NCBI GenBank assembly: GCA_024277285.1
Contig: JAJRVM010000153.1
Coordinates: 1-6,269 of the forward strand
Origin: Planctomycetota bacterium
GTDB lineage: Bacteria; Planctomycetota; Planctomycetia; Pirellulales; Pirellulaceae
DNA: 6,269 nt
Direction: 5' to 3'
Shown one piece after another: positions 6,215-6,269 of this stretch; position 1 is the first letter of the stretch, and every line of letters starts with the position of its first letter. Below the pieces are notes generated by a model. It worked only from the letters and a program-made list of their open reading frames with translations, ran no database searches and was not told the DNA's origin. The position numbers were made by a program, and so were the translations under genes.

Positions 6215-6269
6215 GCTGACCAAAAGGCCGAGTACGGGGCAAACTGGGGGCACGAGATTGTCCGAATCT

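Noticed and set aside
6062..6253. Minus-strand frame of 63 codons rich in Pro, Ser and Leu across the G-rich repeat
   Set aside because: It is only the translation of the C-rich strand of the 8-bp array. An 8-bp unit forces a 24-bp protein period, which explains the LAPSPPHP-like pattern; there is no domain and no good ribosome site.

Overview
The window looks like chromosomal DNA from a Gram-negative-type bacterium with large intergenic gaps. The style of the genes suggests a planctomycete of the Pirellula/Rhodopirellula kind: an MsbA-like exporter with a long coiled-coil insert after its first membrane helix, a small orphan protein, and a (GAGGGGGN)n tract between genes. This placement is inference; no rRNA or other taxonomic marker is present.

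Layout: (1) 1-2019 (+) is the 3' end of a nonribosomal peptide synthetase gene that begins upstream. It encodes the second half of an adenylation domain, a peptidyl carrier domain and a C-terminal type I thioesterase, so this is a chain-terminating module. (2) 2050-2997 (-) is a complete MscS-type mechanosensitive channel, convergent with the synthetase and 30 bp from it. (3) 2998-3657 is a gap of about 660 bp with the channel's ribosome binding site, a perfect 12-bp palindrome and a short GC-rich hairpin, but no convincing gene. (4) 3658-3927 (+) encodes an 89-residue protein of unknown function. (5) 3984-5927 (-) is a complete fused membrane/ATPase ABC exporter, convergent with the small gene. 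(6) 5928-6269 is non-coding and ends in eight exact-length copies of an 8-bp G-rich unit (6151-6214), a strong G-quadruplex candidate.

The synthetase is the only clear secondary-metabolism gene. Its thioesterase end and the convergent channel gene suggest that the right-hand edge of a biosynthetic cluster lies near 2019. The exporter could carry lipid or lipid A (MsbA role) or the peptide product; the sequence alone does not decide. The four genes are not one operon: neighbouring genes alternate in strand. I found no RNA genes, CRISPR, transposase or integrase, and no convincing new multi-gene system. The most unusual DNA element is the G-rich tandem repeat.
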